A stretch of 47,476 nt of DNA, from contig JAQUJJ010000010.1 of NCBI GenBank assembly GCA_028681035.1, positions 1 through 47,476 of the forward strand, written 5' to 3'. How positions within the stretch are numbered: position 1 is the first letter of the stretch; each line of letters opens with the position of its first letter. The translations under genes and the position numbers were made by a program. Below the pieces are notes generated by a model, which had not been told where the DNA came from, did no database searches, and worked only from the letters and a program-made list of their open reading frames with translations. This document shows positions 33,937 to 41,856 of the stretch, in pieces. This DNA comes from Candidatus Cloacimonadota bacterium. Lineage in GTDB: Bacteria; Cloacimonadota; Cloacimonadia; Cloacimonadales; Cloacimonadaceae.

Positions 33937-36093
33937 ATGGTGCATGATAATCGCATCACAAGCCATCCCATCTTAAACGTACCCGAGATGGAAGAAATTA
34001 ACTTTTACTGGAATGGCACTAAGATGAATGCCCGCAAAGGGGAAATGATCTCCTCTGCGCTCATTGCCAATGGCATTTCGATATTTGGTCATCATCATAA
34101 AGATGGTGGAGCGCAGGGCATCTTTTGCGCCAATGGTCAATGCGCCAAATGTAGTGTAATTGCCAATGGAGTATCGGTTAAATCCTGCATGGTAGCCGTA
34201 ACCGAAAATATGATTGTACAAAGCGTGGAAGGTTTGGCTACCTTGCCTGCTGAAGACCAGCCTCAAAGCTTTGAACCCATAGAACATATCAATACTGAGG
34301 TGCTTATCATAGGCGGCGGTCCCGCGGGTTTATCGGCTGCTATAGAGCTGGGAAAGAAGAACATTCCTGTGCTGCTTATAGATGATAAAAACGCATTAGG
34401 TGGCAAGCTGGTTTTACAGACACACAAGTTCTTTGGCTCGGAAGAAGATAGCCGCGCCGGAACCCGTGGACACGATATCAGCAAGATACTGGCGACAGAA
34501 GTAGCTGAGTTTGATTCTATCGAAGTTTGGCTAAATAGCACCGCAGTTTTTGTTTTTAGCGACCAAAAGGTGGGAATACTAAAAGATGGTGTTTACAAAA
34601 TAGTAAGCCCTAAAAGGATATTAAACGCAGCAGGTGCCAGAGAGAAGTTCTTGCGCTTTCCCGGTAATAACCTTGCCCGCATCTATGGTGCAGGAGCCTT
34701 TCAGACCCTAGTAAATAGAGATTTAGTGCGACCCACCGAGCGTTTGTTTATCATCGGCGGTGGCAACGTAGGTTTGATAGCAGGTTATCACGCTCTGCAA
34801 GCTGGTATTGAAGTAGTAGGATTGGTAGAAGCTATGCCTGTTTGCGGAGGTTACAAGGTACATGCAGATAAGCTAAAACGCCTTGGAGTGCCTATCTATA
34901 CCTCTCATTCTATCCTCTGTGCAAACGGCGATGAAGCCGTGGAATCCATCACCATCACGGCAATTGATAACAAGTTCCAGGCAATAAAGGGCACAGAGAA
35001 GACCTTTACTTGCGATACTATCCTTATTGCAGTTGGTCTTGATTCGCTTAGCGAATTTACCATCGAAGCAGAAGCTGCGGGCATACCTGTAGATTCTGCC
35101 GGAGACGCTTTGGAGATAGCCGAAGCCAGCTCTGCGATGTTTAATGGTAAGATAGCAGGACTGAAGATAGCCTCTTCCATGGGGAGGGAATTCCTGTCTC
35201 CTGGCAGGAAAGGTATGGTAACGTCCTCGTCGCCATTGCAAGCGGGGACGCTTGCAGACCTTTCCGGTGAGGACACCGGAATTCCACAAGACTGGTATGC
35301 CAAAGCCGAAGCGTTAAAAGCACACCCCGGGGTTATTAAGGGTTATCAAAATAGCGAAGCAGACGAAGGCGTGTTCCCCATAATCCACTGCTTGCAGGAA
35401 ATACCCTGCAATCCCTGCACCACAGTCTGCCCCACCAATTCCATTCACACAGAAGATGGTTCTCTTCTAGCAGTTCCCGTATATACCGGAAGTTGTATTG
35501 GCTGCGGTAAGTGTTTGCTTATCTGCCCCGGACTAGCCATAACCTTGGTGGACTATCGCAAAGACAAAGAATTCCCGACTGTCAGCGTGGTGTATGAAGT
35601 ATCAAATCACGAACTAAAGATTGGCGATATCCTGCCCTTAGAGGATATAGATGCCAAGGTACTGGGTAAGTTTGCAGTTACTGCCGTGCAAAACTATGCC
35701 AAGCTGCATTGCCAGATTGTCCGTTTTTCTGTACCCAAGGCAATAGCCAAACAGATTGCGGGCTTTAAAATACAAGCAGCTAAGGTAAGCGAACCCTTGG
35801 CAACCGCTATCATCCCAGAAAGACTTGCCGATGATGCCATGGTCTGCCTTTGCGAGCGTGTAAGTGTGGGTCAGGTTCGCTCACTTATCCGTAGCGGCAT
35901 AAACGACCTAAACCAGATAAAAGCCATAACACGGGCAGGTATGGGACCATGCGGTGCAAAAACCTGTGAAGTGATGATCAAAGGGCTGCTGCGTGAAGAA
36001 GGAATAGCTACTACAGCTGTAGTCCCCAACACCAAACGACCGCTATTTATTGAAATACCGCTATCCAAGTTTCCCGATGGGAGCATAAAATGA
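33937..36093 (+). CDS. Fe-S/FAD amino-acid or amine dehydrogenase, large subunit
   Basis: A 718-residue protein with stacked redox domains: N-terminal [2Fe-2S] with C64, C69, C72 and C84; FAD/NAD Rossmann domains (VLIIGGGPAGLSAA about 122-135, LFIIGGGNVGL about 268-278); two [4Fe-4S] sites (CNPCTTVCP from about 490 and CIGCGKCLLICP about 528); and a C-terminal BFD-like [2Fe-2S] domain (VCLCERVSVGQ, then GPCGAKTC). This fuses the alpha and small subunits of HcnAB, opine oxidase, sarcosine oxidase or archaeal proline dehydrogenase complexes. ATG 33937 has AAGGAG 9 nt upstream. It overlaps by 4 nt the gene for a DAO-type subunit, which would hold the substrate site. Electrons probably go to NAD or ferredoxin. 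Substrate unknown. Confidence 0.85.
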   Translation: MVHDNRITSHPILNVPEMEEINFYWNGTKMNARKGEMISSALIANGISIFGHHHKDGGAQGIFCANGQCAKCSVIANGVSVKSCMVAVTENMIVQSVEGLATLPAEDQPQSFEPIEHINTEVLIIGGGPAGLSAAIELGKKNIPVLLIDDKNALGGKLVLQTHKFFGSEEDSRAGTRGHDISKILATEVAEFDSIEVWLNSTAVFVFSDQKVGILKDGVYKIVSPKRILNAAGAREKFLRFPGNNLARIYGAGAFQTLVNRDLVRPTERLFIIGGGNVGLIAGYHALQAGIEVVGLVEAMPVCGGYKVHADKLKRLGVPIYTSHSILCANGDEAVESITITAIDNKFQAIKGTEKTFTCDTILIAVGLDSLSEFTIEAEAAGIPVDSAGDALEIAEASSAMFNGKIAGLKIASSMGREFLSPGRKGMVTSSSPLQAGTLADLSGEDTGIPQDWYAKAEALKAHPGVIKGYQNSEADEGVFPIIHCLQEIPCNPCTTVCPTNSIHTEDGSLLAVPVYTGSCIGCGKCLLICPGLAITLVDYRKDKEFPTVSVVYEVSNHELKIGDILPLEDIDAKVLGKFAVTAVQNYAKLHCQIVRFSVPKAIAKQIAGFKIQAAKVSEPLATAIIPERLADDAMVCLCERVSVGQVRSLIRSGINDLNQIKAITRAGMGPCGAKTCEVMIKGLLREEGIATTAVVPNTKRPLFIEIPLSKFPDGSIK

Positions 36094-37244
36094 CTAAAGC
36101 ATATGATGTTATAGTAATCGGCGCAGGTTCAATTGGCTTGCCTGCTGCTTACTATCTGGCTAAAAGTGGACGCTCTGTCTTAGTGATCGAGCCTGAACAC
36201 GGACCCGGGCAGCAAAACAATAAGAAAGCTATCGGTGGAGTGCGTGCCACTCATTCTGATTTTGGCAAGATAAGCGTATGCTTGCGTTCTATCGAGATAT
36301 TGCGCACCTGGCAAGAAACTATGGGCGATGATATTGGCTGGCTTAGCAATGGATACAGCTATCCTGCCTATCGCCAGCAAGATGCTAAAGCTCTGCAAGA
36401 CCTCATGAAGATTCAGCACAGTTTTGGCTTGAATATTAAGTGGCTCAGCCCGAGTGAATACAATGAAATTGTTCCCGGTATCATGATGGACAATTTGATT
36501 GGTTCCACATTCTCACCAGAAGACGGCTCTTGCTCTCCCCTAATGGTTGCATCATCTTATTATTTCCATGCTTTACGTGCAGGAGTAGATTTCCGTTTCA
36601 ACGAAACGGTAACAGGATTCACAATTCAGAAAGACATTATTACCACAGTTTCTACTAACAAGGGAAGCTATAGTTGTGCAAAAGTAGTGAATGCTGCTGG
36701 CAATAATGCACGTGATATCGGTCATTTTGCTGATCTTGAACTCCCTGTATTTCCCGATAATCACGAAGCGGGAATTACAGAGCCGGTGAACAGATTCTTT
36801 GAACCAATGGTTATTGATATGCGCAAAGCACCGGGATCTGCTAATTTCTACTTTTACCAGAACCACGAAGGACAGGTGGTATTTTGTATAACCCCCGAGC
36901 CGGCTATTTTGGGTGTGGATAACCGCAGTACATCTACCTTCTTGCCGATGTGTAGCAAGAGAATGCTGGAAATTTACCCACGCTTGCGTAACTTAAAAGT
37001 TCGTCGTACATGGAGAGGGCAATATCCCATGACACCCGATGGCTTCCCGATTGTGGGAGTATCGATGGAAGTTCCTAATCTTGTGAATGCTGTCGGTATG
37101 TGTGGGCAAGGTTTCATGCTAGGACCCGGAATGGGAGAGCTAATCACTCGCATTTGTAATGATAGCTTGTCAACTGATGATACCAGGGTGTTAAAAAGCT
37201 TCGATCCCTATCGTGAATTCTCTGGCGAAGAAGCATTCAAATAA
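36090..37244 (+). CDS. FAD-dependent oxidoreductase (DAO family), small/catalytic subunit
   Basis: A 384-residue flavoprotein of the D-amino acid oxidase/sarcosine oxidase beta family. The FAD motif is DVIVIGAGSIGLPAAYYLAKS (start shown) followed by EP at the ribose-binding strand end. The C-terminal RTWRGQYPMTPDGFPIVG and NAVGMCGQGFMLGPGMGELI are typical of sarcosine oxidase beta and proline dehydrogenase beta subunits. It overlaps the large subunit by 4 nt, so the two form a heteromeric dehydrogenase that oxidises an amino acid or N-methyl amine to an imine. Proline, sarcosine, glycine or a D-amino acid are all possible. A strong terminator follows the stop by 14 nt. Confidence 0.86.
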   Translation: MTKAYDVIVIGAGSIGLPAAYYLAKSGRSVLVIEPEHGPGQQNNKKAIGGVRATHSDFGKISVCLRSIEILRTWQETMGDDIGWLSNGYSYPAYRQQDAKALQDLMKIQHSFGLNIKWLSPSEYNEIVPGIMMDNLIGSTFSPEDGSCSPLMVASSYYFHALRAGVDFRFNETVTGFTIQKDIITTVSTNKGSYSCAKVVNAAGNNARDIGHFADLELPVFPDNHEAGITEPVNRFFEPMVIDMRKAPGSANFYFYQNHEGQVVFCITPEPAILGVDNRSTSTFLPMCSKRMLEIYPRLRNLKVRRTWRGQYPMTPDGFPIVGVSMEVPNLVNAVGMCGQGFMLGPGMGELITRICNDSLSTDDTRVLKSFDPYREFSGEEAFK

Positions 37245-37258
37245 TTTAGCCATATAAC

Positions 37259-37300
37259 CAGATAGTAAAAGAGCCTCAGATGAGGCTCTTTTACTATCTG
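37259..37300. terminator. strong bidirectional terminator hairpin
   Basis: Perfect 20-nt arms (37259-37278 and 37281-37300) around a 2-nt centre; the core is AAAAGAGCCTCA against TGAGGCTCTTTT. The A- and T-rich arms give a U-tract in either direction. It ends the dehydrogenase operon. Confidence 0.9.
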
Positions 37301-37335
37301 TACCAATGTGCTTGTTTCTTTAGTAACTACATGTA

Positions 37336-37447
37336 GCTTGCTGGTATCGCATATGTAGCTCATTATCATCCGTTAACTATCCCATATCGCGATACGGGAT
37401 AGTTAACGGATGATGATGAATTGTATAGGGCAATACAGCAAGGGAAA
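37336..37447. repeat. palindrome family F, copy 2, with E-type tail
   Basis: 19-nt arms (37365-37383 and 37396-37414) around ATATCGCGATAC, itself nearly a palindrome. The left flank GCTTGCT...CGCATAT matches copy 1. The right tail ATAGGGCAATACAGCAAGG (37425-37443) resembles the right end of family E, and CTTGCTG (37337-37343) pairs with CAGCAAG (37436-37442) as an outer stem. Confidence 0.85.
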
Positions 37448-37710
37448 GGAAGGACTCCAAAATTATAGCCGAAACATGTCCGTAAAGCCATGTTTATTTT
37501 TTATGCATTATGAAACCTTGCTTATGAGATTATTAGTTGCAGGCGTTTCATCTACAGATATTGAATTTAGGTAATGCATTGATTAATCGTTTGTGAATAA
37601 TTAGCAGTTCAGGCGATTTGAGCATGCTAAGTGAAGATTTTCCTTGTCTTATTTTTAGACTCCTAAATATAGGCACTAAAGGAAAAAATACTAATTTGAG
37701 GATAGAGAAA

Positions 37711-38904
37711 ATGGAGCTTTCAAAACGAGCCTTGGAAATTCAGGCATCTCCCATTCGTAAGTTGATGCCGTATGCTGCCGCTGCAAGAGCCAGAGGCATT
37801 AAAGTATATCATTTAAACATTGGGCAGCCAGATATCCCTACTCCAACTGAAATGATTGACGTATATCGCAACTTCTCGGATAAAGTATTAGCATATGGTC
37901 CCTCGCAGGGACTGGAAATTTTTCGTGAAGGGCTTGTTGATTATTACCATCGCGTGGGAATTGAGCTGGTAACAAATGATATCATTGTTACTACCGCAGG
38001 AAGCGAAGCGATTACTTTTTCTATGATGGTTGTGGGCGAAGTGGGAGATGAGATTATTGTCCCCGAACCTTTTTATACGAACTACAATGGCTTTGCCACG
38101 ATGGCGGGTATCCATTTGAAACCGCTTACCACTTATGCCGAGACCGGCTTTGCCTTGCCTGACGATAGGACAATTGAAGCTCTGATAAATCCTAAGACTA
38201 AAGCCATTATGCTATGTAATCCCGGCAATCCAACTGGTGCTGTTTACAGTAAAGATGAGCTTTTCCGCATTGCTGCCATTGCTAAGAAGCACAATCTATA
38301 TCTTATCTCAGATGAAGTTTATCGTGAGTTCATCTATGATGGAGCTGTGCACACCAGTGTGCTGGAAGTTCCTGATTTTGCGGATAATGCTATCATGGTG
38401 GATAGTGTGTCCAAACGCTATAGCGCATGTGGTGCTCGCATCGGCTGCATTGTATCCAAAAACAAAGCTTTGATGGATGCTGTATTAAAGTTTGCCCAAG
38501 CACGGCTTTGCCCGCCAACCGTGGATCAGCTTGCTGCCAATGCCTGTGTTCATCTGAAAGAAGAGTACTTCGTTCCCCTAACAAGTGAATACCAAGCACG
38601 CCGTGACCTCGTTATGAATGAACTTGAACAGATTCCCGGAATAGTGTGCAAGAAACCTGAAGGTGCTTTCTATATCGTAGCTAAGCTTCCTATAGAAGAT
38701 GCAGAAGACTTCATTATCTGGTTGCTGAACGAGTTTCATATAGATAACGAAACGGTTATGGCAGCACCCGCTGAGGGTTTTTATGCCACCCCCGGATTAG
38801 GAAGAAACGAGCTGCGCTTAGCATACATCCTCTGTAAGGAAGATTTGAAGAAGGCAATGCTCATCTTTAGAAACGGCTTAGCCGAATACCAAAAGAGTCA
38901 TTAG
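37711..38904 (+). CDS. PLP-dependent aminotransferase, class I/II
   Basis: A 397-residue aspartate-aminotransferase-fold enzyme. The PLP lysine is K235 in DSVSKRYSACGARIG; the NPGNPTGAVYSKDEL motif, SDEVYREFIYDG and the C-terminal Arg in ELRLAY are in place. I choose ATG 37711 (MELSKRALEIQASPIRKL) with GAGG 9 nt upstream; a TTG at 37618 would add 31 residues that fit no family. It converts amino acids to 2-oxoacids, which the Vor and Kor enzymes of this region could oxidise. Substrate range not determined. Stop is 3 nt before the kinase-like gene. Confidence 0.9.
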   Translation: MELSKRALEIQASPIRKLMPYAAAARARGIKVYHLNIGQPDIPTPTEMIDVYRNFSDKVLAYGPSQGLEIFREGLVDYYHRVGIELVTNDIIVTTAGSEAITFSMMVVGEVGDEIIVPEPFYTNYNGFATMAGIHLKPLTTYAETGFALPDDRTIEALINPKTKAIMLCNPGNPTGAVYSKDELFRIAAIAKKHNLYLISDEVYREFIYDGAVHTSVLEVPDFADNAIMVDSVSKRYSACGARIGCIVSKNKALMDAVLKFAQARLCPPTVDQLAANACVHLKEEYFVPLTSEYQARRDLVMNELEQIPGIVCKKPEGAFYIVAKLPIEDAEDFIIWLLNEFHIDNETVMAAPAEGFYATPGLGRNELRLAYILCKEDLKKAMLIFRNGLAEYQKSH

Positions 38905-38907
38905 CAT

Positions 38908-39486
38908 ATGAAGGACATCTCTCTGGCTGTACTGGAAGGAATGATACATAATATCAGGACTCCCTTAAACCTGATTTTAGGTTACGCACAACAGCTACAA
39001 AAAGAGGGTAACAGCCCTTATTTGGAGAGAATATATCAGGCAGGAATCAAGATTGACGATATTATGCAGGGCACATGGGAAGCAATTGAGCAACGAAACC
39101 CGCAAATTGACAGGATATGCCTGAATGAGTGGCTAAAGAGTGAACTCAAATTACTGAATAACCATTTGCATCTCAAACACAGACTTAGAATTGAGCAACA
39201 CCTTCCAGAAACCGATGTGTGGTGTGAAGTATCCACTTTGCAGCTCAGCCTGTGGTTTGAAAGCTTGTTGCTCTGTGTATCAGAGTGTATAAGTGAAAGT
39301 CCCATCTTGCTACGCATAAGTTTATTGGATAATGTTAGCATGCAAATAGATATAGCTACGCCTCATATCAATGCTATAACATTAAACAAATTGCTATCTT
39401 GCAAAAGTGAGAATGACCGTCCCTTCATATCTACAAACCTAATACAAAAAGATAATGAACTCCAGATACAGGTTACATTCACATGA
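38908..39486 (+). CDS. degenerate histidine kinase-like protein (HisKA without recognisable ATPase motifs)
   Basis: A 192-residue protein. Residues 1-75 resemble a dimerisation/phosphoacceptor domain: H14 in GMIHNIRTPLNLILGYAQQL is the usual H-box. The rest (about 85-192) has the length and secondary-structure feel of a HATPase domain, but the N-box position reads LWFESLLLCVSECI with no Asn, and I find no DxGxG G1 box. It may therefore lack kinase activity and act as a dimeric phosphotransfer or adaptor protein. It has no sensor domain or membrane segment. The last 4 nt overlap the response-regulator gene, so the two surely work together. Confidence 0.7.
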   Translation: MKDISLAVLEGMIHNIRTPLNLILGYAQQLQKEGNSPYLERIYQAGIKIDDIMQGTWEAIEQRNPQIDRICLNEWLKSELKLLNNHLHLKHRLRIEQHLPETDVWCEVSTLQLSLWFESLLLCVSECISESPILLRISLLDNVSMQIDIATPHINAITLNKLLSCKSENDRPFISTNLIQKDNELQIQVTFT

Positions 39487-40910
39487 ACGAAGTTTCTAAG
39501 CATAAAATCCTTGTGGTAGATGATAGCCAGGAAACACTTGAACTGTTTCAGCTACAATTAGGTGAGGCATATCTAACTGATACGGCACTCAGCTTGCTGG
39601 AAGCACGCATACTACTGGAACAAAACCGTTATCACGTAGCAATCGTAGATTTGGTGCTGCCTGGTGAAAATGGTTTGGATTTGATTCAGGAGATTAGCCA
39701 AGATTATCCCTATACTGCTGTTATAGCTATTAGTGGGCAGGCATCCATCGAAACTGCTGTTGCCGCTATGAAACTGGGTGCAAGCGAATATCTGGTAAAA
39801 CCATTTAGAAACTTGGATTTGATAAACATTCAGGTGGAAAAAATCCTCCAGACACAGTGGCTTATAGCAGAGAATCAACGCTTAAATGCCATGATACAAA
39901 AGGACATTGAAACAAACCTGATTATTGGGAACTCGCTGGCAATACAATCACTGCTTCAGAAAGTGAAAAAAATAGCCAAGCTGGATACACTTGCTTTGAT
40001 AACTGGTGAGACTGGAGTTGGTAAAAGTGTATTTGCAGAACTAATTCATTGTAACAGCCTTAGAAAGAACCAAAAGTTTGTGGCTGTTAACTGCGGTAGC
40101 TTAACAGAAACTCTGTTGGAAAGCCTGTTATTCGGACATAAACGAGGTTCATTTACCGATGCCTTTAGAGATAAAATTGGCTATTTTCAGGAAGCGAATG
40201 GCGGAACACTTTTTTTAGATGAAATCACTGAAACATCTCTTGCATTTCAGGTGAAACTATTAAAGGTTCTGGAAGCAGGGATGTATCGCCAGGTTGGCTC
40301 TGATCACGATATGCGGACAGACGTACGCATAATAGCGGCAACTAACAAAGATATGAAGGAATGTGTTGATAATGGGCAATTCCGTGAAGATTTATACTAC
40401 CGCTTGAATGTTATCAAACTGCATATTCCCCCTTTACGCGAACGTAGGGACGATATTAAGGTTCTTGCCAGTGCCTTTACAAGTGAGTTTTGCGCTAAAT
40501 ACAAGAAAAGCGAGTTAAAACTATCTCCTGGAGTTTTTTCTATCTTACTTAATTACGATTGGAAAGGGAATATCAGGGAACTTCGTAATGCCATTGAACA
40601 TGCTGTTATCCTTGCTGAGCACAAAGTAATTCAACCAGATGATTTGCCAGAAAACATCTTTGGTAGTACAGATTTAAACTCTTTAGCTAACTTGCAGGAA
40701 AGCAGCGATGATTGGCATAAAGCTAAACAGGATTTCTCACGTCGTTATTTCAAACAGTTATTATCCCAATGTGAAGGCAACTTTAGCAAGGCGTCCAAGG
40801 TTTCTGGGATTACGCGTGATAATCTATACAAAAAATGTGAACAACTCGGTATTGAATATAGTAAATACCGCAAGAATAAGACGATTAATGATGAAGATAA
40901 AGTGGGTTAA
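39483..40910 (+). CDS. NtrC-family sigma-54-dependent response regulator
   Basis: A 475-residue activator. Receiver domain (5-120) with acidic D13/D14, phospho-acceptor D56 (IVDLVLP) and Lys in EYLVKPF. AAA+ domain: Walker A GETGVGKS (175-182), sigma-54 contact loop GSFTDA (222-227) in place of canonical GAFTGA, Walker B GGTLFLDEI, and the R-finger region. C-terminal Fis-type helix-turn-helix (about 440-465, EGNFSKASKVSGITRDNLYK). It drives transcription from sigma-54 promoters; I found no clear -24/-12 site in this window. Partner is the overlapping kinase-like protein. The permease genes follow by 3 nt, so they may share its transcript. Confidence 0.92.
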   Translation: MNEVSKHKILVVDDSQETLELFQLQLGEAYLTDTALSLLEARILLEQNRYHVAIVDLVLPGENGLDLIQEISQDYPYTAVIAISGQASIETAVAAMKLGASEYLVKPFRNLDLINIQVEKILQTQWLIAENQRLNAMIQKDIETNLIIGNSLAIQSLLQKVKKIAKLDTLALITGETGVGKSVFAELIHCNSLRKNQKFVAVNCGSLTETLLESLLFGHKRGSFTDAFRDKIGYFQEANGGTLFLDEITETSLAFQVKLLKVLEAGMYRQVGSDHDMRTDVRIIAATNKDMKECVDNGQFREDLYYRLNVIKLHIPPLRERRDDIKVLASAFTSEFCAKYKKSELKLSPGVFSILLNYDWKGNIRELRNAIEHAVILAEHKVIQPDDLPENIFGSTDLNSLANLQESSDDWHKAKQDFSRRYFKQLLSQCEGNFSKASKVSGITRDNLYKKCEQLGIEYSKYRKNKTINDEDKVG

Positions 40911-40913
40911 ATT

Positions 40914-41846
40914 ATGAAAACTAAATGGAAAGCGTCGCCCTATCTCTACATTTTACCAGCGTTTGTGCTTCTGTTTGCCTTTCGCCTCCTCCCCATTGTA
41001 ATGTCCTTTGTAATCAGTTTCTTTGATTGGTCTATTAAGGGTACGGGTAAGTTTATAGGACTGCTAAACTATGCAAACATGCTTAAGGATCAGGTATTCT
41101 GGCAATCTATGAGTAACACTTTTTGGCTGGTGATTATTGTTGTTCCTGCCAGTATTGTGTTTTCACTGCTCTTTGCCGTATTGCTGAACCAGATAAAGGC
41201 GATGAAGGGTTTGTTTAGAACTGTTTATTTTATGCCCTTTGTAACGTCTTTGGTGGCAGTTTCCATTGTGTGGAAAATAATGTTTAACGAACAAACCGGG
41301 CTGATGAATACCATGATCGGTTGGATCGGTATAGAACCACAGAAATGGCTCTCGGAATCCAGAGGGATATTCGAAATCTTCTTTACCGGCATGGGTATAA
41401 GCATACCCAAATGGATAGGCGGTCCTTCACAAGCACTCTTTGCTATAATCATTATGACTGTATGGAAAGGCTTGGGATACAATACTATAATTTATCTTGC
41501 CGGCTTACAGAATATCTCTAAAGTTTATTATGAAGCTGCCGAAATTGATGGCGCAAGTAAGCTGCGTCAATTCTTTAAGATTACTCTTCCACTGGTCTCA
41601 CCCACTACCTTCTACGTGCTTATTATGACAACAATCGTGAGTTTCCAGGCATTTGCTCAGATATACTTGATGACGGATAAGGGAGGTCCACTCAATACCA
41701 CCAAACTTATCGTCTATTACATTTATGAGAAAGGATTTGACACCCTAGAAATGGGTTATGCCAGTGCTGTTGCCTTAGCTCTGTTTGTGCTAATCCTTGC
41801 CCTAACAATCTTCCAGAAACGTCTGGAAAAACATGTGAATTATTAG
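40914..41846 (+). CDS. sugar-type ABC transporter permease (MalF-like)
   Basis: A 310-residue inner-membrane protein with six predicted membrane segments. The EAA loop that contacts the ATPase is EAAEIDGASKLRQFFKITLP. N-terminus LYILPAFVLLFAFRLLPIV is typical of the carbohydrate-uptake CUT1 family. ATG 40914, only 3 nt after the response regulator. No solute-binding protein or ATPase gene lies in this window. Substrate likely a sugar or oligosaccharide, from family only. Confidence 0.9.
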   Translation: MKTKWKASPYLYILPAFVLLFAFRLLPIVMSFVISFFDWSIKGTGKFIGLLNYANMLKDQVFWQSMSNTFWLVIIVVPASIVFSLLFAVLLNQIKAMKGLFRTVYFMPFVTSLVAVSIVWKIMFNEQTGLMNTMIGWIGIEPQKWLSESRGIFEIFFTGMGISIPKWIGGPSQALFAIIIMTVWKGLGYNTIIYLAGLQNISKVYYEAAEIDGASKLRQFFKITLPLVSPTTFYVLIMTTIVSFQAFAQIYLMTDKGGPLNTTKLIVYYIYEKGFDTLEMGYASAVALALFVLILALTIFQKRLEKHVNY

Positions 41847-41856
41847 GAGGCTTACG

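Larger units (their letters stand above)
37245..37710. other. intergenic region before the aminotransferase gene
   Basis: About 465 bases: the terminator (37259-37300), F copy 2 (37336-37447), a small hairpin AAACATG/CATGTTT (37472-37495) followed by ATTTTTT, and a nested inverted repeat ATGCATTA-TGAAAC (37503-37516) against GTTTCA (37545-37550) and TAATGCAT (37572-37579). The last could be an mRNA leader structure for the aminotransferase; its type is unknown. Confidence 0.55.

Noticed and set aside
34873..35303. Two minus-strand open frames of over 130 codons
   Set aside because: Antisense to the well-supported dehydrogenase large subunit, no ribosome-binding site and no recognisable domain.
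37618..37710. Upstream TTG start for the aminotransferase
   Set aside because: The extra 31 residues do not fit the family and there is a suitable ATG with a ribosome-binding site at 37711.
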